Shown: positions 38,392 through 47,568 of the stretch, piece after piece | Layout of the letters: every line of letters starts with the position of its first letter | How positions within the stretch are numbered: position 1 is the stretch's first letter | Assembly: GCA_036398175.1 (NCBI GenBank) | Contig: DASWHL010000037.1 | Coordinates: 94,552 to 158,551, forward strand | Direction of reading: 5' to 3' | Length of the DNA stretch: 64,000 nt | From: JAOTWJ01 sp036398175 | GTDB taxonomy: Bacteria > Gemmatimonadota > Gemmatimonadetes > Gemmatimonadales > GWC2-71-9 | Position numbers and translations under genes: made by a program | The notes under the pieces: model-generated | What the model saw: the letters and a program-made list of their open reading frames with translations, nothing else | The model's database searches: none | What the model was told of the DNA's origin: nothing

Positions 38392-39903
38392 TCACGCCCT
38401 GGCTGCGCCCGCCTGCGCCCGCTCGAGCGCGGCACCGGCCACCGCGCGCACGTCGCCCGACCGGCCCTGCGCCAGCTCCCTGAGCACCGCCACGGCGGAG
38501 GGCCCGCCGGCAATACCCAGGCCCTCGATGGCCGCGAGCCGCGGGCCCATGGGCTTCCGCGACAGCAGGCCGCCGCCCTCCTGGGCCGCCTTCACGAGGG
38601 CGGCCACCGCTTCCGGCGTCCCGATCCGCCCCAGCGCGCGGTAGTACTCCGCCAGCACGTCCGGGTCGAGCTCGGTGCTGGCCGCGCTGACCAGCGGCAT
38701 GCCGAGTCCCGCCAGCGCCCGTCCACCAACCTCCTTCACCACGGAGAGCCGGACCTGCGGGTCGGCGTCGGTCACGAGCTTCCGGAGCGGCAGGGCGGTC
38801 TCCGCCGTCCCGATGCGCGCGAGCGCGATGCCGATGGCCCGGCGGACCCGTGGCTCGGCATTCTGGGCCGCGCGTGCCAAGGCCGGCACGGCCTCGGCGA
38901 TGCGCATCTCTCCCACGAGGTCGGCCGCGTTCCGCACCACGAACCACTCGTGGTGACTCAGCAGGCTCGCGATGACGTCCGCCCCCTCCTCGGACTGCCG
39001 CAGGGCCTTGAGATACGCGAGCCGCTCCGCCTGGCTTGGCGCCTCGATCAGGAGATCGAGCAGGATCTTGGTGCCCTGTTTGCCCGCCCGCCGCATCAGC
39101 AGCGCGATGTCGTCGTGGTAGACCTCGTCGAACACCAGCGGCGCGAACTTCTTCAGGTACTCCGACGTGAGCAGCCGCCGCAACGTGATCCCGTACTGCC
39201 GCTGCGTGTCCGGGTCGCCGGCCTCGGCTTCCTGGCGGACCAGCTTCAGGATGGCCTCGAGCGCCGGCGTCAGATCGTTCGCGGTGATCGCCCGGACGAT
39301 CAGCGCCCCGATGTTGTCGAGCCGCGTGAGCAGCGGCGTGGTGTCCGCGCCGTCCTGGAGGCGATCCACCAGGCTCGCGAGCGTCGGGGCGCCGGAACGG
39401 GCGGCCCGCGAGACGTCCATGCGGGTGGCGCGCTTGGCGGGCGGGGTCTGCGTCGCCTTGAGGGCCGCGCTGGCCCGCATCGCGCCCCGGGTCGCCGCGC
39501 CCGCCGCCGCCTCCCGCGACACGACGGACACGCTCACGACGTTGGCGAGGCCTAGGCGGTCCGCGAGGGCGCGGGCGGGGCGGCCCGGCGCCGGCGAGGC
39601 CACGAGTCCCCGCAACAACTCGACGACGTCCACCGTGGACGCGCCGTGCGCGAGATGCAGCCGTGCGACGCCGTGCAGGGCCAACCGGTCGCGCAGCACC
39701 GACACGAAGGGCGTATCGTCCGGGATGTCCTCGCCCTCCACGGCAATCCGCTCGTTCTCGACCACCAGCGACGCGCTGCGGCGGCCGAGGAACTCGACCA
39801 GCGCCCCCAGGGTCGTGCGGTGGTCGTCTGAGATCTCGGGGGACCGCATCATCAGGTCGAGCAGGCGACCCAGCAGAACGGCGAGCTTCGTTTCATCGCG
39901 CAT
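38392..39903 (-). CDS. HEAT-repeat protein, first of a paralogous pair
   Basis: 503 residues. An N-terminal domain of about 130 residues (TLGALVEFLGRRSASLVVE, then a loop and HGVARLHLAHGASTVDVVELLRGLV) is followed by a charged linker and then HEAT-type helical repeats from about 190, e.g. EWFVVRNAADLVGEMRIAEA, PRVRRAIGIALARIGTAET and PQVRLSVVKEVGGRALAG. HEAT arrays bind proteins. The start ATG 39903 is preferred to the longer open frame upstream, which is a shadow. It lies 13 bases past the second HEAT gene. Confidence 0.8.
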   Translation of the reverse strand: MRDETKLAVLLGRLLDLMMRSPEISDDHRTTLGALVEFLGRRSASLVVENERIAVEGEDIPDDTPFVSVLRDRLALHGVARLHLAHGASTVDVVELLRGLVASPAPGRPARALADRLGLANVVSVSVVSREAAAGAATRGAMRASAALKATQTPPAKRATRMDVSRAARSGAPTLASLVDRLQDGADTTPLLTRLDNIGALIVRAITANDLTPALEAILKLVRQEAEAGDPDTQRQYGITLRRLLTSEYLKKFAPLVFDEVYHDDIALLMRRAGKQGTKILLDLLIEAPSQAERLAYLKALRQSEEGADVIASLLSHHEWFVVRNAADLVGEMRIAEAVPALARAAQNAEPRVRRAIGIALARIGTAETALPLRKLVTDADPQVRLSVVKEVGGRALAGLGMPLVSAASTELDPDVLAEYYRALGRIGTPEAVAALVKAAQEGGGLLSRKPMGPRLAAIEGLGIAGGPSAVAVLRELAQGRSGDVRAVAGAALERAQAGAARA

Positions 39904-39916
39904 GGGATGGACGAAA

Positions 39917-41416
39917 CTACGGGCGGCGGGCCGGGGCGGCAATCGAGAGGTCCTCGACCGCCTCGACCGCGGCCCGGCGCACCGCGGGCTCCGCGTCCCG
40001 GGACAGGCCTTCGAGGATGCGCACGGCCTCCGGCCCCGCGGCAATCCGCAGGCCCTCCACGGCCGCGATACGCGCCGCCGTGCGCCGACTCCAGAACCGC
40101 CACCCAGGCGGGGCCGCCCACCTGGCCAGGACGTCCACCGCCTGGCCGGTCCCGATGCGGCCCAGCGCATGGGCGAGCGTCCCAAGGGTCCGGGCGTCAC
40201 GGATCCGGCGGCCCGCGTCGGCCAGGCGGGGGACCAGGGGTCCGAGCGCGGGCCCCGCCAACGCATCCACCACCACGCCCAGCCCGTCGGGCCCGGCATC
40301 GTCGAGCAGTTCCCCCAGCAACTCGACGGCCTGCGGCGTCGCCAGCCGCGCCAGGGCGGCGGTGGCCGCCGCCCGCACGGTCGGGTCGTCGTGACGCACT
40401 ACGCGGGTAAGGGCCGGCACCGCCTCGCGCACGCCGAGCGTCCCCAGGACCGACGCCGCGCGACAGATGATCCCGCGATCGCCGTGCTGGAGCAGGAGGA
40501 TGAGCGAGCGCAGCCCTTCCGGCTGTTCCCGCAGGAGAAGGAGGGTCCGCCGGGCCACAACCTCGTCCGGCTCCGTCATCAATCGTGCTCGCAGCAGCGC
40601 CGTGGCCGCAGGGCCGCCGCGTTGGAGCACTCGGACGGCAGCCTCGCGGGTGCCCGCGGCCCCGGCACACTCCATGGCTCCGCGGAACGCCTCGTCGGTG
40701 AGCAGCGGCTCGATGGCTTCGCTCAGCACCTGCTGGACTTCGCCGGCCGGGGCGTTGCCCTCCAGCTGAATCAGCTGGGCCAGCGCCCGCACGGCGCCGG
40801 AGGCGCGTCCGTGGTCCAGTTCCTCGCGGATCCGGACCGCCGCGGTTTCCAGATGTCCCGGCACCTCGGCCGCCTGGGGATCGAGGACGACCGCGGCCAC
40901 GGCCGCTTCCGGCCGCGAGAGGCGGCGCCCGTCCCGCACGGCGGCGTCCACGGCCATCTGCTCGGTGGTGGCGTCCGGCCCGGCGACCGGACGGTCCGGG
41001 AGTGGGGGAAGGTCGGGGGGAGGCCGCACCAGCCGAACTTCGACATCATGGACGCCCGCGGCGCGCAGCCGCGCCGCCAGGTCCACCGCGGGCCGCCGCG
41101 CGCCCAGAGGCTCGGCGAGCCCGCGCAGGAGTTCCAGCAGCGAGGCCGGTGAGGTCGCCTGCCGGATCCGGATCTCCGCCACATCGTGACCCTCGAGCTG
41201 CGCGAGGAGCACGGCGACCCCGGGCAGGGCCGGCGCCACGACGCCGCCGCCGACGCGCAGCTCGCCGGTCCCCACCTCGACCACGACCTCCGCGAGGCGC
41301 GACAGCCCGGCCAGGGCGCGAAGGGCCACCTTCTGTTCGGGAACCGCGTCGCGCCCGCGGCGGAAGACGTCAACCGCCCGGCCAAGCGTGATGGCGTAGT
41401 TGTCGTAGTTGAGCAT
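39917..41416 (-). CDS. HEAT-repeat protein, second of a paralogous pair
   Basis: 499 residues from MLNYDNYAITLG. The N-terminal domain aligns with that of the neighbouring gene (ALRALAGLSRLAEVVVEVG, then VAEIRIRQATSPASLLELLRGLAEP). HEAT repeats follow, for example GIICRAASVLGTLGVREAVPAL, PTVRAAATAALARLATPQAVE and PEAVRILEGLSRDAEPAVRRA. The pair probably share a transcript, with this gene first. Divergent from the M28 peptidase gene. The function is unknown. Confidence 0.8.
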   Translation of the reverse strand: MLNYDNYAITLGRAVDVFRRGRDAVPEQKVALRALAGLSRLAEVVVEVGTGELRVGGGVVAPALPGVAVLLAQLEGHDVAEIRIRQATSPASLLELLRGLAEPLGARRPAVDLAARLRAAGVHDVEVRLVRPPPDLPPLPDRPVAGPDATTEQMAVDAAVRDGRRLSRPEAAVAAVVLDPQAAEVPGHLETAAVRIREELDHGRASGAVRALAQLIQLEGNAPAGEVQQVLSEAIEPLLTDEAFRGAMECAGAAGTREAAVRVLQRGGPAATALLRARLMTEPDEVVARRTLLLLREQPEGLRSLILLLQHGDRGIICRAASVLGTLGVREAVPALTRVVRHDDPTVRAAATAALARLATPQAVELLGELLDDAGPDGLGVVVDALAGPALGPLVPRLADAGRRIRDARTLGTLAHALGRIGTGQAVDVLARWAAPPGWRFWSRRTAARIAAVEGLRIAAGPEAVRILEGLSRDAEPAVRRAAVEAVEDLSIAAPARRP

Positions 41417-41617
41417 GTAACGTGTGCGAAGATACGGACCGGGCCGGCCGTGCGGCAGAGCATGCGCCCTGGGCCCGGGACCCAGGCCCGGCAGGCGCCA
41501 CCCGGAGTGGAGGGCGATCCGGCATACCGTTACCTTTCGCCGAGGAGCGGTACGCACCCTCCACGCAACCATCAACGCGACAACAGGTTGCGGCACCAAT
41601 TCAACAGGGTCACCTCC

Positions 41618-42877
41618 ATGCGATCTGCTGGTTTCCTTCCCGTCCTCGTGGCCTGGGGCTGCTTTACGACGAGCGCGGTCGCCCAGCCCGGCTCCACTCG
41701 CCGCGTGAACGCCGACGTCGTCTACCTCGCATCCGACGCCCGGGAAGGACGGGGCGTGGGCACCGCCGGGCTCGATGCCGCCGCGGAGTACATCGCGCGG
41801 GAGTTCGCCCGGATCGGACTGAGCCAGCCGTGGGAGCACGGCTACTTCCAGCATTTCACGATTGACTCCACGGCACCGGCCGCCGCGCACGCGAACATCG
41901 GCGGCGCGGCCGTGAGGAACGTCGTCGGTGTCCTGCCGGGGCGCGGCCCGCTGGCCGGCCAGGTCCTGGTGCTGGGCGCGCACTACGACCACCTGGGCCG
42001 GGGCGGCGCCGGGATGGGCAGCCTCGATCCCGACAGCGTTGACGTGATTCACAACGGTGCCGACGACAACGCGTCCGGGACCGCCGCGCTGCTCGAAGCC
42101 GCCCGCCTGTTGCGCGGACGCCTGCAAGGCAACCGCCGCACGATCGTGTTCGTGGCGTTCACGGCGGAAGAGTCCGGGTTGATCGGATCCGGATGGTATG
42201 TGCAGCACCCGCTGCACCCCACGGACTCGACGGTGGCCATGATCAACTTCGACATGGTGGGCCGGCTGCGCGATGGGCGCCTGCTCGCGCTCGGCGCGGG
42301 CACGGCGCCGGAGTTCCCGGCGCTGCTGGATTCCCTGAATGCGAAACACGGATTCGATCTCCAGGCGTCAGGCGATGGATGGGGCCGGAGCGACCACGCC
42401 TCGTTCTACGCCGTGCGGATCCCGGTCCTCCACTTCTTCACCGACCTGCACGACCACTACCACCGCGTCAGCGACGATCCGGAAACGATCAACGCGAAAG
42501 GGATCGCGCAGGTGGCGGCCTACGCGGCGGACCTCACGATCGCGCTCGCTACCCGGGCGGAGCGCCCGACATACGTGAGCATTCCGCGTCCGGTGATCGC
42601 GAGCGGGACCCGTGCCTCCCTGGGGACCATTCCCGACATGAGCAGCTCGCCGGGCGGCGTGCGGCTCACCGGGGTGCGCGAGGGCAGCCCCGCCGACGTC
42701 GCCGGGATTCGGGGGGGCGACATCGTCATCCGGATCGGCGACCACGCGATCAAGGATCTGAACGACATGCAGAACGCCCTCACGAGCCACAAAGCCGGTG
42801 ACGTCGTCACCGTCGTGGTCCGCCGGGGCGACGCCGAGCAGTCATACACGGTCACGCTGGGCGGCCGGAGTGAATAG
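41618..42877 (+). CDS. Secreted M28 metallopeptidase with PDZ domain
   Basis: 419 residues. A signal peptide (ending TTSAVAQP) is followed by an M28 zinc aminopeptidase domain with GAHYDHLG (His, Asp), DDNASG (bridging Asp), TAEESGLIGS (catalytic Glu), INFDMVGR (Asp) and LHDHYHRVSDD (His). A C-terminal PDZ domain starts near residue 330 (GVRLTGVREGSPADVAGIRG, DIVIRIGD). It is probably periplasmic or surface-linked and removes N-terminal residues from peptides. The ATG at 41618 is used; upstream frame is a shadow. The downstream GTG overlaps its stop. Confidence 0.92.
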   Translation: MRSAGFLPVLVAWGCFTTSAVAQPGSTRRVNADVVYLASDAREGRGVGTAGLDAAAEYIAREFARIGLSQPWEHGYFQHFTIDSTAPAAAHANIGGAAVRNVVGVLPGRGPLAGQVLVLGAHYDHLGRGGAGMGSLDPDSVDVIHNGADDNASGTAALLEAARLLRGRLQGNRRTIVFVAFTAEESGLIGSGWYVQHPLHPTDSTVAMINFDMVGRLRDGRLLALGAGTAPEFPALLDSLNAKHGFDLQASGDGWGRSDHASFYAVRIPVLHFFTDLHDHYHRVSDDPETINAKGIAQVAAYAADLTIALATRAERPTYVSIPRPVIASGTRASLGTIPDMSSSPGGVRLTGVREGSPADVAGIRGGDIVIRIGDHAIKDLNDMQNALTSHKAGDVVTVVVRRGDAEQSYTVTLGGRSE

Positions 42878-43331
42878 GACGGCGCTGGACGCGGAGGCGG
42901 TCGTGCGCGCGCTCCAGGGAGCGTTCGCGCGCGACGTGGGCCGCCAGGGCCTGCTCGACCTCGTGGCCACGCGGCTCCGGGCCGCCGGATCGCCGTACAC
43001 CGGCGTCTACCTGTACATGCTCCACGGCGACGTGCTCGTCCTGGAGGCGTTCGATGGCCGCCCCACGCACCACACCCAGATCCCGGTAGGGGACGGGATC
43101 TGCGGGCGGGCGGTGGCCGAGCGCCGGGACCTCAACGTGCCGGACGTCGCGCAGGCCGAGGGCTACCTCGCGTGCAGCATCGAGACCCGCTCCGAGCTGG
43201 TCGTGCTGATCCGCCGTCACGACGAGATCCTCGGACAGATAGACATTGACAGCGATGTCGTGGACGGGTTCGACGACGAGGAGCAGGCGGCGGTGCGCAC
43301 GGTGGCGGATGCGCTGGCCGCGCTCCTCTAG
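42870..43331 (+). CDS. GAF-domain protein, free methionine-(R)-sulfoxide reductase-like
   Basis: 153 residues from GTG 42870, overlapping the M28 stop. It is a single GAF domain in which GICG (Cys78) and YLACSIETRSELVV (Cys102) match the resolving and catalytic cysteines of fRMsr, with the acidic residues Glu109 and Asp127 also present. The third fRMsr cysteine, usually before GxGxCG, is replaced (THHTQ). The protein may reduce free Met-R-sulfoxide, or may only be a related redox-sensing GAF protein. It ends 22 bases before the hydrolase gene. Confidence 0.75.
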   Translation: MNRTALDAEAVVRALQGAFARDVGRQGLLDLVATRLRAAGSPYTGVYLYMLHGDVLVLEAFDGRPTHHTQIPVGDGICGRAVAERRDLNVPDVAQAEGYLACSIETRSELVVLIRRHDEILGQIDIDSDVVDGFDDEEQAAVRTVADALAALL

Positions 43332-43353
43332 CGAACCGGCGCCGGAGGCCCTC

Positions 43354-44169
43354 GTGTCGGTGAACGGCGTCACCCTGTTCACCCGGGAGATCGGGAACGG
43401 GCCCACAACGGTTGTCCTGCACGGCGGGCCGGGCGCGCACCACGACTACCTCCTCCCCCAGTACGACCTGCTGGCCACCCGGCGCTCGCTGCTCTACTAC
43501 GACCAGCGGGGGGGCGGGCGCTCGCCGGTCGGGCGCGACGTGCCGGTGGACTGGCGCGCGCACGTGGCCGACCTGCACGCCCTGGTGGCAGCACGCGGCC
43601 TCGCGCCTGTGTCGCTGCTCGGCTACTCGTGGGGCGGGCTCCTGGCCCTGCTCTACACCATCGAGCACACCGATTCAGTGACGCACCTCGCGCTCGTATG
43701 CCCGGCGCCCGCCACGGCCGCCGCGCGGCGACGCTTCGAGGCGGCCTTCGCCGAGCGGTCCCGCGCGCGTTCCATCGTGGAGGCGCGCGAGGCCCTCCAG
43801 GCGTCCGACCTCAGGACCCGCGATCCCGACGCGTACCGCCGGCGGCTCTTCGAGCTGTCGGTCACCGGCTATTTCCACGATCCGGGGAAGGTCCGCGACC
43901 TGACGCCCTTCCGGCTCACGGGCCGCACCCAGCAAGCGGTGTGGGAGAGCCTGGGCGAGTACGACATCCTCGCGGCGCTCGGGCGGGTCGAGGTCGGCGC
44001 GGTCGTCCTCGCCGGCCGGCATGATCCCATCCCGCTCGACGCGCCGCGGGACCTCGCGGCGCGCCTGGGTGGCCCCCTGTGGATCCTCGAGTCGTCCGGC
44101 CACTGCCCGCACGTCGAGGAGCCCGAGCGGTTCACCGAGCTGCTCGACTCCTGGCTTCCCGCCTCGTGA
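43354..44169 (+). CDS. Alpha/beta-hydrolase, proline iminopeptidase-like
   Basis: 271 residues. Alpha/beta-hydrolase fold: HGGPG (oxyanion loop), DQRGGGRS (family signature), GYSWGG (nucleophile Ser), and SSGHCPHVEEPE (catalytic His). HGGPG plus DQRGxGRS indicates the prolyl aminopeptidase subgroup. The GTG at 43354 has GGAGG at good spacing; the frame upstream is a shadow of the GAF gene. The next gene overlaps its stop (GTGA). Confidence 0.88.
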   Translation: MSVNGVTLFTREIGNGPTTVVLHGGPGAHHDYLLPQYDLLATRRSLLYYDQRGGGRSPVGRDVPVDWRAHVADLHALVAARGLAPVSLLGYSWGGLLALLYTIEHTDSVTHLALVCPAPATAAARRRFEAAFAERSRARSIVEAREALQASDLRTRDPDAYRRRLFELSVTGYFHDPGKVRDLTPFRLTGRTQQAVWESLGEYDILAALGRVEVGAVVLAGRHDPIPLDAPRDLAARLGGPLWILESSGHCPHVEEPERFTELLDSWLPAS

Positions 44170-44831
44170 CGCGACCCACGCCGTTCGACCTCGTCTTCGC
44201 GCCCGTCGCGAACCGGCTATCGGGCCTCACGGCCGCCGCGGCGGCGGCCGGACGGAGCCCCGGGGAGCGGCACGAGTTTGCGCTGGTGCCCGAGGTGCAG
44301 CGCCTGCTGGCCGAGCTGGAGGTGCCGGACGTCGTCGAGCGGCGGCCCGAGGCGGCCGAGGAGTACCTGACGCTGCTGCACGCCGCGTACCGCTTCGATG
44401 CCGCGGGCCGGCGGACCGTGGTGACCACGCGGGCGCAGCTGGGGCCGTGGCTCGCCCGCCTGGCCCCCGCGGCGGCGCCGCCCATTCCGGGCGGCGCCTG
44501 CTACGTGCAGCTCCCCACCCCGTGGTTCTGGGCGCAGGGCGACGACGACGGGCCGCACGAGCCCCTCGACGGGATGTTCGCGGTCGCGTCGCCGCGCGGC
44601 GACGAAGTCACGGTGCTCGCCTTGCTGGGCGTGCGGCCTGAGCGCGGGGGGTTCACGCAGGTCACGATCCGCGCGCGGCCGGCCGACTTCGCGGCCGCGC
44701 GGGGTGTCCGGCGCGCGCCGCCGTTCGCGCCGCTCATGGAGGGCGGCGCGACCGCGGGATTCCGGTCGGTGGCGTCCGGCGGCGAGCTGCTGACGCTGCT
44801 CCACCTCGCGCTCCTCTCGACCGGGGGCTAG
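44166..44831 (+). CDS. Protein of unknown function
   Basis: 221 residues from a GTG overlapping the hydrolase stop. It has no signal peptide or membrane segment. Readable features are an N-terminal helical part (SPGERHEFALVPEVQRLLAELEV, RPEAAEEYLTLLHAAYRF) and a central beta-rich part with PGGACYVQLPTPWFWAQ and EVTVLALLGVRPERGGFTQV. I do not recognise it. It lies immediately ahead of polX. Confidence 0.65.
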   Translation: MTRPTPFDLVFAPVANRLSGLTAAAAAAGRSPGERHEFALVPEVQRLLAELEVPDVVERRPEAAEEYLTLLHAAYRFDAAGRRTVVTTRAQLGPWLARLAPAAAPPIPGGACYVQLPTPWFWAQGDDDGPHEPLDGMFAVASPRGDEVTVLALLGVRPERGGFTQVTIRARPADFAAARGVRRAPPFAPLMEGGATAGFRSVASGGELLTLLHLALLSTGG

Positions 44832-44843
44832 GTTCGCCGAGCG

Positions 44844-46565
44844 ATGGATCGCGAACAAGTCGCACAGGCACTGTCGGAAATCGCCGCGCTGCTGGAGCTG
44901 ACCGGCGAGAGCCCGTACCGCGTCCGCGCCTATCAGGCCGCGGCCCGCAGCATCGCGGACTACCCGGGCGATCTTCGGCACGCCCGGGCCAGCGGAGCGC
45001 TGGCCCGCCTCAAGGGCATCGGCCCCGCCACCATCGAGATCGTGGCGGACCTGCTGGACTCGGGACACAGCCAGGTGCTCGAGGTTCTGCGGGACCAGGT
45101 CCCGCCGGGTCTTGCCGACCTCCTGAAGATCGGCGGCCTGGGTGTCGCACGGGTCCGCACGATTCACGAGAGCCTGCACGTGGATTCGCTGGAGGAGCTG
45201 GAAAGCGCCGCGCGCGACGGGCGGCTGGCCAGGCTCCCGCGCTTCGGGCCCAGGACCGCGGAGCGGGTGCTGCGTGGCATCGCCTTCCTGCGGCAGCAGG
45301 CGGGCATGCTGCTCGTGCACCACGCGCGGCGGGACGTCGAGGCGGTCGGCGGAGCGCTCGCCGACGTTGCGGGGGTGGACCACGTCGCGGTGGCGGGGAG
45401 CATGCGCCGCCGCTGCGAGCTGGTGGGGGACCTCGATTTCGTGCTGGTGACCACGGCGCCCACCGACCTGGTGCTCGACGCGGTCCGCCGGCTCCCCGGC
45501 GTCGCCGAGGCGGTGCGGGCCGCTCCGGACGCCCTCCGGCTCCGCCTCGAGAGCGGTGCGGCGGCGGATGCGTATCTCACCCCGCCCGAGCGCTTCGGCC
45601 TCGCCCTGGTGCACGCGACCGGGAGCGCCGCCCATCTCGAGCAGCTGGCGGCACGCGCGGAGCGGCGCGGGCTCCACTGGTCCCGGACCGATCTTGCGGG
45701 CGCGGAGGCGCCCGCCCAGCTGGCCCACGAATCGGACATCTACCGCGCGCTGGGCCTGCCGTGGATCCCGCCCGAGCTGCGCGAGGGGATGGGCGAACTG
45801 GAGGCCGCGGACGCCGGCCGGCTGCCGACGCTCGTCGAGCCCGGTGACCTGCGTGGGTTTCTCCACTGCCATTCCGACTACTCGGACGGCGCGAGCACCG
45901 TGGCGGAGTGGGCCGCGGCGGCCAGAGCGGCAGGCTACGGGTACCTGGGAATCACCGATCACTCGCCGGCCACCGCGTTCGGCGGCGGGTTGCACCCTGA
46001 CGATATCGGCCGGCAGCATGCCGAGATTGACGCCGAGAACGCGAGTGGCACGGGATTGCGGCTGCTCAAGGGAGTCGAGGCCGACATCCTGGCCGATGGG
46101 TCGCTCGACTACACCGCCGACCTGCGCCGCCGCTTCGACTTCATCATTGCCTCCGTGCACAGCCGGCACGGCATGTCCGCCGACGAGATGACCGCGCGGA
46201 TGCTCAAGGCCATGGACGATCCCACGATGACCATCCTCGGCCATCCGACGGGCCGCCTGCTGCTGTCGCGGGATCCCTACCCGCTGGATCTCGACGCCGT
46301 GTTCTCGGGGGCGGCGGCGCGCGGCGTCGCCATCGAGATCAACGCGGACCCGCAGCGGCTCGACCTCGACTGGCGGATCCTGCGGCGGGCCCGGGACGCC
46401 GGCGTGACCATCTCCATCGGGGCGGACGCGCATGGCGCCGCGCAGCTGCATCACATGGAGTTCGGCATCGGGATCGCGCGCAAGGGGTGGCTGGGCGCCG
46501 ACGCCGTGATCAACACGCGGAGCCTCGAGGAGTTCCTTGCCTTCGCGGCGCGTGGAACCCCATGA
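44844..46565 (+). CDS. polX: DNA polymerase/3'-5' exonuclease PolX
   Basis: 573 residues. Order: helix-hairpin-helix region (LKGIGPATIEIVADLL), a second HhH (LPRFGPRTAERVLRGI), the family-X polymerase palm with GSMRRRCELVGDLDFVLV (catalytic Asp pair), and a C-terminal PHP domain from about 335 with HCHSDYSDG, GITDHSP and SVHSRHG (metal-binding). It fills short gaps in base-excision repair and has a PHP-dependent exonuclease. The stop overlaps the start of nth, so the two repair genes are coupled. Confidence 0.95.
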   Translation: MDREQVAQALSEIAALLELTGESPYRVRAYQAAARSIADYPGDLRHARASGALARLKGIGPATIEIVADLLDSGHSQVLEVLRDQVPPGLADLLKIGGLGVARVRTIHESLHVDSLEELESAARDGRLARLPRFGPRTAERVLRGIAFLRQQAGMLLVHHARRDVEAVGGALADVAGVDHVAVAGSMRRRCELVGDLDFVLVTTAPTDLVLDAVRRLPGVAEAVRAAPDALRLRLESGAAADAYLTPPERFGLALVHATGSAAHLEQLAARAERRGLHWSRTDLAGAEAPAQLAHESDIYRALGLPWIPPELREGMGELEAADAGRLPTLVEPGDLRGFLHCHSDYSDGASTVAEWAAAARAAGYGYLGITDHSPATAFGGGLHPDDIGRQHAEIDAENASGTGLRLLKGVEADILADGSLDYTADLRRRFDFIIASVHSRHGMSADEMTARMLKAMDDPTMTILGHPTGRLLLSRDPYPLDLDAVFSGAAARGVAIEINADPQRLDLDWRILRRARDAGVTISIGADAHGAAQLHHMEFGIGIARKGWLGADAVINTRSLEEFLAFAARGTP

Positions 46566-47230
46566 CCACCCGCAAGACCGCGCGGCCTGCCGCGACGCCG
46601 GAGCGCATGGAGACCATCCTCGAGCGCCTCGAGGCGCGGTTTCCGGACGCCCGCTGTTCGCTGGACTTCGAGAACCCGCTCCAGCTGCTGGTGGCGACGA
46701 TTTTGAGCGCGCAGTGCACGGATGAACGCGTGAACATGGTGACCCCGACGCTGTTCGCGCGATTCCGGACGGCGCAGGACTTCGCGGACGCGGATCCCGA
46801 CGCGCTCGAGGCGATCATCCGGCCGACCGGGTTCTACCGCAACAAGACGCGGTCGCTGATCGGGATGGGACGGGCGCTCGCGGAGCGGCACGGCGGCGAG
46901 GTGCCGCGGACCATGGAGGCGCTCACGCAGGTGCCGGGCGCCGGCCGCAAGACCGCCAACGTGGTGCTGGGCAACGCGTTCGGCGTCGAGGAAGGGATCG
47001 TCGTGGACACGCACGTGTCGCGTATCAGTCAGCGCCTGGGGCTCACCCGGCACACCGATCCCGTGCGGATCGAGCAGGACCTCCTGACGCTCGTGCCCCG
47101 GGGCCGGTGGACGCTCTTCCCGCACCTGATGATTCACCACGGTCGGGCCATCTGCCGGGCGCGCACGCCGCAATGCGAAGCCTGTCCCCTGAACGACGTG
47201 TGTCCGTTTCCCGCGCGGCCGGCGGCGTGA
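46562..47230 (+). CDS. nth: Endonuclease III
   Basis: 222 residues. DNA glycosylase/AP lyase for oxidised pyrimidines. HhH motif LTQVPGAGRKTANVVLG holds the catalytic Lys130, and VVDTHVSR the catalytic Asp149. A C-terminal iron-sulfur cluster has the standard spacing: Cys-x6-Cys-x2-Cys-x5-Cys in CRARTPQCEACPLNDVC. The ATG at 46562 overlaps the polX stop; longer frames are shadows. Together with polX it forms a base-excision repair pair. Confidence 0.96.
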   Translation: MTTRKTARPAATPERMETILERLEARFPDARCSLDFENPLQLLVATILSAQCTDERVNMVTPTLFARFRTAQDFADADPDALEAIIRPTGFYRNKTRSLIGMGRALAERHGGEVPRTMEALTQVPGAGRKTANVVLGNAFGVEEGIVVDTHVSRISQRLGLTRHTDPVRIEQDLLTLVPRGRWTLFPHLMIHHGRAICRARTPQCEACPLNDVCPFPARPAA

Positions 47231-47379
47231 CAGCGGCGACCGGATACCGGTACGACGCCTCGTGGCGCGAGGAGGCCACGCTCGGCGACGGCACGGCGGT
47301 GACGCTGCGCCTCGGCGCCGTGGCGCGGCGGCCTTGCCGCCCGAAGGTCCGAAGCGCAGTCTCTGAACGGAGAAGGACC

Positions 47380-47568
47380 ATGGATCGCATGTGGACGAAG
47401 CACGACGATCCGCGCGTACCCGCGGACCTCGTGTTCACCCCTCGCACGCTCGTGGACCTGGTCGAAACCACGTGCCGGGAGTTCGCCGGCCGGCCGGCTC
47501 CCGGGGAGCCGGCGACCGCCGAGGAGATCCTCGAGTACTGCCGCCGGGAGCCGGCGGGCCGACCATGA
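47380..47568 (+). CDS. Small acidic protein, unknown function
   Basis: 62 residues from ATG 47380 (GGAGAAGG upstream; a second ATG lies nine bases later). It contains TKHDDPRVPADLVFTPRTLVD and EEILEYCRREP, with an acidic C-terminal half. The stop overlaps the start of the next gene (ATGA), which supports it being real and translated with it. No family is recognised. The 149 bases before it hold no other gene I can support. Confidence 0.6.
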   Translation: MDRMWTKHDDPRVPADLVFTPRTLVDLVETTCREFAGRPAPGEPATAEEILEYCRREPAGRP

